NCBI GenBank assembly: GCA_013178005.1
Contig: JABLXL010000007.1
Location: 21,788-85,787, forward strand
Direction of reading: 5' to 3'
Origin: Actinomycetota bacterium
GTDB lineage: Bacteria > Actinomycetota > Geothermincolia > Geothermincolales > RBG-13-55-18
Length of the DNA stretch: 64,000 nucleotides
A program made the position numbers and the translations under genes. The notes under the pieces are model-generated. The model made no database searches, had not been told where the DNA came from, and saw only the letters and a list, made by a program, of their open reading frames with translations. Of this stretch, positions 60,530-64,000 are shown piece by piece (position 1 is the stretch's first letter; the number at the start of each line of letters is the position of its first letter).

Positions 60530-60646
60530 CGGCTTACCTCCTTATCCCTGCTGACCTAGCCTGCGTGTTTGCCGGAAACAGGCCCCAAGGGCCCCTTGTG
60601 AGTGTCCTGGTTTACATACATTAACTTCGTGATATATATATTTTTA

Positions 60647-60707
60647 TGAACGACTAGTCAGTCACAATAATTTTGTTTATTATAGGTTCGTGGCCGCGCC
60701 GTGTCAA
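60647..60707 (-). promoter_or_regulatory. Consensus promoter with FadR-like palindrome for the FAD/Fe-S operon
   Basis: On the minus strand TTGACA (60707-60702) and TATAAT (60684-60679) are both perfect, with a 17-base spacer. Just downstream, 60664-60647 reads TGACTGACTAGTCGTTCA (14 of 18 bases symmetric, centre GACTAGTC), close to the TetR-family FadR box of Bacillus (TGAATGAMTARTCATTCA). At +8 to +25 it should repress. Confidence 0.8.
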
Positions 60708-60735
60708 GGAGAGAAGAGGCGAATTTTTAAACTGT

Positions 60736-60748
60736 TTTACCAGGTAAA
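60736..60748. promoter_or_regulatory. Perfect 13-bp palindrome TTTACCAGGTAAA (operator candidate)
   Basis: TTTACC-A-GGTAAA is symmetric about its centre. It lies about 105 bases before ATG 60855, between the two divergent genes, and may govern the plus-strand paralogue D gene. Confidence 0.55.
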
Positions 60749-60854
60749 CAGGGCTTTTTCAAAAAAGCGATAGAAAGTCGGTTTTAATGGTCGGGCCACA
60801 TTGGGAAGGATTCCGTCCTGGCGGGGTTTAGGTTCTTCATGGGAGGGAGATGAA

Positions 60855-61913
60855 ATGTCGGAGGTGACCATCGTTGGCGCCGGTCTGGCCGGACTTACCG
60901 CCGCCATCAACCTGGCGCGGCGCGGCCATGACGTGGTCGTCCTGGAGCGGGAGGAACGCATCGGGGGTTCCCCCCTCTACCACCCATCGGGCCAGGGAAG
61001 CCCGCTGGACCTGGAGGGGATCTGCCGCTACGTGGGGTTCGATATCCGCCCGGGAATTGAGCCTATCAGGGAAATGGTGGAGATCGCCGGGGGCAAGGCC
61101 TTGAGGATCGACCCTTCCCTCATCAATTCCTACTTCTTCGAGCGGGGACCCAGGGAGAGCAGCCTCGATTCACACCTTTACCGTCTCGCCCTGGAGGAGG
61201 GAGTGGAATTCCGTTTCTCCACCCCCGTGATATCGCAGGAGGATTTTGCCCGGCTGGCCCCCAACACCATAGTGGCCACCGGTTTGCACTTCGAGGGCTT
61301 CGATTCCTTCGGCGTGCCTTACCTGACTTCCCACCATTTCACCTACAAGGGCACCTGCGATCCCGACCTCAATTTCGTGCACATGTACCACGACACCTAC
61401 ACCAGCGATTACGGCTACACCTCGGCCTTCCGGGGGATCCTCTATGCGCACCTTTTCAACCGCAGGAAGCCCATCTCCCTCTCCGGGCGCGATCGCTTCG
61501 CGGAACAGGTGGCGAAGTTCTCCGGGTTCGAGGTGCCCCGCTGGAATTCCTTCACCTTTCCCGTCCCCGCGGCTAGCATCCATACCCCGAGGATCTTCGC
61601 AGGCAGCAAAATACTCGCGGGCACCCTCGCCGGAGCCATGGACCCGGTGGCCTTTTTCGGCCTGCATGGCGCCCTGGTCTCGGGAAGGATCGCCGCCATG
61701 GCCGTGGAGGACGGCGAGAGAGCCTGGCGTGAGTTCAAACGCTGCACCCGCGTCTTCGCCACCGCCTACACGCTGGCCCGTATCATGGAACTCCAGCCCA
61801 CCCCGCTGTCGGTGCTCGGCTTCAGGCTGGCCTTCATGCGTTTCGACCGCCTAAAGCTGGTGCACGAGATCATGAAACGCGGGATGCCCGGTTACGCAAA
61901 CGTCGTGCACTGA
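60855..61913 (+). CDS. FAD-dependent oxidoreductase, paralogue D
   Basis: 352 residues. Same family as A, B and C: VTIVGAGLAGLTAAINLARRG, ERGPRESSLDSHLYRLAL, LAPNTIVATGLHFEGF and ILAGTLAGAMDPVAFFGLHGA with LVSGRIAAMA. It is divergent from the FAD/Fe-S operon and followed, 49 bases later, by the CrtI-like gene on the same strand. ATG 60855 has GGAGG at 8 bases. The four paralogues bracket the operon, so they probably act on the same or related substrates. Confidence 0.86.
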   Translation: MSEVTIVGAGLAGLTAAINLARRGHDVVVLEREERIGGSPLYHPSGQGSPLDLEGICRYVGFDIRPGIEPIREMVEIAGGKALRIDPSLINSYFFERGPRESSLDSHLYRLALEEGVEFRFSTPVISQEDFARLAPNTIVATGLHFEGFDSFGVPYLTSHHFTYKGTCDPDLNFVHMYHDTYTSDYGYTSAFRGILYAHLFNRRKPISLSGRDRFAEQVAKFSGFEVPRWNSFTFPVPAASIHTPRIFAGSKILAGTLAGAMDPVAFFGLHGALVSGRIAAMAVEDGERAWREFKRCTRVFATAYTLARIMELQPTPLSVLGFRLAFMRFDRLKLVHEIMKRGMPGYANVVH

Positions 61914-61962
61914 TCAGGTGATCAGGACCACGTCGGAAAAGATGAAAGCGAGGTAGTCAGCT

Positions 61963-63468
61963 ATGTCCACCGGCAAGACGAAGAGGATAGTGGTTATCGG
62001 TTCCGGCCCAGGAGGAGCGGGCGTGGCGGCGCTGCTCCAGGCCCGAGGCCACCAGGTGACCCTGCTGGAACGCAACCAGTTCTACGGCGGCAAGTGCTGG
62101 TCGTTCACCAAGGACGGGTTCGTGGTGGACTCCGGCGTGCACATGTTCTCCATGGGCGACTCCGGCCAGCACGGGGACATCAACCGCATGGTGCGGGGAG
62201 ACCTGGAGTGGCTCACCGCCAACCCCAGCGAACACCTCCTGCTGGGCGGCCGCAACTTCATGAACCTGTACCAGAGCCTCACCGACCCACGCATGCCCTT
62301 CGCCAACTTCCGGGCGAATCTCACCATGGCCAAGGAAATGGCCTCGAGAATCCTCGGCGGCGGTGGCATGAGCAGGGAGCTCGAGCGCGAGGTCTACCGC
62401 GCTTCGCGCAAGAACTCCCCCCTGGAGACCTTGATGGCGGTGGTGAAGATCGCGCGCCTCAATCCCTCCTACCTGGCGGAACTGGACGAGATCACCATGC
62501 AGGAATTCCTGCACCGCATCACCGACGACTGGGCTCCCCTGCAGGGGATGGCCGCCCTTTCCATGCTCCTAACCGTGGTGCCCTACGAGCAGGTCAGCGC
62601 GGGCGAGTTCCTGTGGTGTTTCGCCAACGCCTTCCGCAAGAAAACCCTTGGGGTACCCCGCGGCGGCTCGCGCGAGATCCCGGGCGCCTTCCTGCGCGCC
62701 TTCCAGCGTGACGGGGGCACTCTGCGTCTGGGATGCGAGGTGGAGCGCATCCTGGTGCGCGAGGGAAAGGTCCGGGGCGTCGAGACCGGCGAGGGCGAGA
62801 CCATCGAGGCGGACGTGGTCATCTCCAACGCCGGCATCAAGCGCACCCTGGAGATGGCGGGAGAGGAGAACTTCCCCGAGGAATACGTCTCCTACGTCAA
62901 GGACCTGCGCTATTCGTACTCTTTCATAACCATCAAGTACGGCCTTGACCGCAGGGTGGTCGATATCCCCGCCCCCAGCTTCTTCAACATCCCCAACGTG
63001 GATCCCGACCACATGTTCGACTACATAGACGAAGGCGGGGTGCCGGAGGACCCCTTCCTCTTCACCCCCATGCCCTCGGAATGGGATCCCTACGCCGCCC
63101 CTCCGGGAAAGCAGCTCGTCATCTGCGGCGTGCCCGGGCCCATCGAGGTCACCAAGGAGAACGTGGAGCAGTGCGAGCGCATCCTGGACGTGGCCGAAAG
63201 GAGGCTGTTCGAGATCTTCCCGCGCATGGAGCAGCACGTGGAATGGAAGATGCGCACCCATATCGCGCACACCGCCTCCATCACCGGCAAGCCGACGGGA
63301 GAGTGCATCGGGCTCGCGCAGTGCGTGGGCCAGACGGGAATTCACAAGCCCACCCCGTGGACGCCGGTCAAGGACCTGTGGCTGGTGGGGGCGGATGCGG
63401 GAGCCCGCGGCGTGGGCACCGAGCAGGCCTCCGGCAGCGCCATCTATGTGGCCAACCTCCTGGGCTGA
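61963..63468 (+). CDS. Phytoene desaturase/carotenoid isomerase-like FAD oxidoreductase
   Basis: 501 residues. The N-terminal FAD fold (VVIGSGPGGAGVAALLQARG, with Glu at the ribose position) is followed by GGKCWSF; the C-terminal LWLVGADAGARGVGTEQASGSAI is the late FAD motif of the CrtI/CrtN/CarA group. The middle has the usual desaturase domain (GGSREIPGAFLRAFQRDGG, ADVVISNAGIKRTL). The reaction is unknown. ATG 61963 has GAGG about 9 bases upstream. It probably shares a transcript with paralogue D. Confidence 0.88.
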   Translation: MSTGKTKRIVVIGSGPGGAGVAALLQARGHQVTLLERNQFYGGKCWSFTKDGFVVDSGVHMFSMGDSGQHGDINRMVRGDLEWLTANPSEHLLLGGRNFMNLYQSLTDPRMPFANFRANLTMAKEMASRILGGGGMSRELEREVYRASRKNSPLETLMAVVKIARLNPSYLAELDEITMQEFLHRITDDWAPLQGMAALSMLLTVVPYEQVSAGEFLWCFANAFRKKTLGVPRGGSREIPGAFLRAFQRDGGTLRLGCEVERILVREGKVRGVETGEGETIEADVVISNAGIKRTLEMAGEENFPEEYVSYVKDLRYSYSFITIKYGLDRRVVDIPAPSFFNIPNVDPDHMFDYIDEGGVPEDPFLFTPMPSEWDPYAAPPGKQLVICGVPGPIEVTKENVEQCERILDVAERRLFEIFPRMEQHVEWKMRTHIAHTASITGKPTGECIGLAQCVGQTGIHKPTPWTPVKDLWLVGADAGARGVGTEQASGSAIYVANLLG

Positions 63469-63550
63469 TCGCAGGAGGCTATTGAGCGTAGGGCTTCCGG
63501 GCCGACTCCGAAGGGAAAAGCCATAGGGAGCCTCTCAGTCAAGCGTAACA

Positions 63551-63860
63551 GGGGGAGCGAAGCCGCTTTCGGCGGGCGTTCCCCTTATCGTTTAGTGGCA
63601 TGGCCCTTGTTTTCGTGCTGAGCGGCGAAGAAGCGGGGCGAAACAGGGCCATCGATGCCGCGTTATTCCCAGGCGCGAAAAGGGGGAGCGAAGCCGCTTT
63701 CGGCGGGCGCTCCCCTTATCGTTTAGTGGCATGGCCCTTGTTTTCGTGCTGGGCGGCGAAAAAGGGGGGCGAAACAGGGCCATCGATGCCGCGTTATTCC
63801 CAGGCGCGAAAAGGGGGAGCGAAGCCGCTTTCGGCGGGCGTTCCCCCTATCGGCCTTTTC
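63551..63860. repeat. Tandem 131-bp repeats with two hairpins per unit (2.4 copies)
   Basis: Units start at 63551, 63682 and 63813 (partial). Each opens GGGGGAGCG and pairs with CGCTCCCC or CGTTCCCC about 25 bases on, with an inner GCCG-CTTT-CGGC stem. A second inverted repeat joins GGCATGGCCCTTG with CAGGGCCATCGATGCC. Copies are nearly identical. Confidence 0.85.
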
Positions 63861-63865
63861 TTATC

Positions 63866-64000
63866 CTACCGCGCCTTCTCCGGCGGGACCTTTCCATCCT
63901 CGTCCAGTCCGGCCAGCTCGTAGAACTCGGCGATCATCCTCTCCATGTCCGGCACGCACGCACCGCGTCCGGTGAGCCTCTCCAGGTTTTCGGGACCGTC
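63866..64000 (-). CDS. C-terminal end of a probable aldehyde ferredoxin oxidoreductase (partial)
   Basis: 45 codons from the window edge, ending in TAG (63866-63868). The peptide has MIAEFYELAGLDEDGKVPPE near its end, which resembles the C-terminal 'YYxLRGWDxxGxPTPEKL' tail of aldehyde ferredoxin oxidoreductases and their tungsten-enzyme relatives. Only the last 44 residues are seen, so the family call is tentative. The tandem repeats end just beyond its stop codon. Confidence 0.5.
   Translation of the reverse strand, partial: DGPENLERLTGRGACVPDMERMIAEFYELAGLDEDGKVPPEKAR

Noticed and set aside
1..64000. tRNA and rRNA genes
   Set aside because: I saw no cloverleaf with a TTCGANTC arm and CCA-type end and no rRNA-like stretch on reading; a covariance search would be needed to exclude them.

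Overview
This 64 kb window is GC-rich bacterial DNA with strong AGGAGG-type ribosome binding sites. It looks like a deep-branching, probably anaerobic or facultative member of the Actinomycetota (Geothermincolia/OPB41-like). This placement is inference. It rests on secreted proteins built from DUF5719-type 'FAEGxTxxGFExxxxxxNP' repeats, several DUF362 proteins, TetR-controlled acyl-CoA genes, and oxygen-sensitive Fe-S enzymes (4-hydroxybutyryl-CoA dehydratase, 2-hydroxyacyl-CoA dehydratase subunits).

Layout. 1-11.7 kb: a truncated acyl-CoA synthetase, a TetR regulator with a likely self-operator, an aldo/keto reductase, a DUF362-ferredoxin protein, a 4-hydroxybutyryl-CoA dehydratase sharing back-to-back promoters with a second TetR gene, a decayed transposase, a small lipoprotein, an orphan ADP-forming acyl-CoA synthetase alpha-like protein, and a divergent FMN-binding/flavodoxin pair. 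11.7-23.6 kb: three very large exported proteins, namely a DUF362-DUF5719 protein, a calcineurin-like phosphoesterase, and an 1848-residue multicopper oxidase carrying DUF5719 repeats and an inserted eight-copy glycine-rich repeat block. 23.9-31.7 kb: an exonuclease-WYL fusion, an alpha/beta hydrolase bracketed by two three-unit palindromic repeat arrays, a peroxiredoxin-like gene with an in-frame UGA followed by a SECIS-like hairpin (apparent selenoprotein), a lipoprotein hydrolase and a D-aminoacylase-like amidohydrolase. 31.8-44 kb: a second acyl-CoA synthetase, FKBP, GNAT, two nearly identical CoA-transferases of the 4-hydroxybutyrate CoA-transferase type, a P-type ATPase and two 2-hydroxyacyl-CoA dehydratase/benzoyl-CoA reductase-type subunits. 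44-50.2 kb: a secreted seven-bladed propeller/IPT/DUF5719 protein with a possible -1 frameshift at its start, and a NapG-NapH-DUF362 redox operon. 50.7-63.5 kb: six FAD enzymes of the phytoene-desaturase or GGR-like type, four of them close paralogues, around a three-gene FAD / Fe-S / FAD oxidoreductase operon. That operon has a perfect consensus promoter and a FadR-like palindromic operator. The window ends in tandem hairpin repeats and the 3' end of a probable aldehyde ferredoxin oxidoreductase.

The metabolic genes fit CoA-thioester chemistry on short and long carboxylic acids, with flavin and Fe-S electron transfer: ligases and CoA-transferases activate, radical or flavin dehydratases convert, and FAD/CCG-type modules pass electrons on. 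The strongest single observation is the UGA-containing peroxiredoxin at 26721-27209. Intergenic spaces hold an unusual variety of unrelated hairpin and tandem repeat families.
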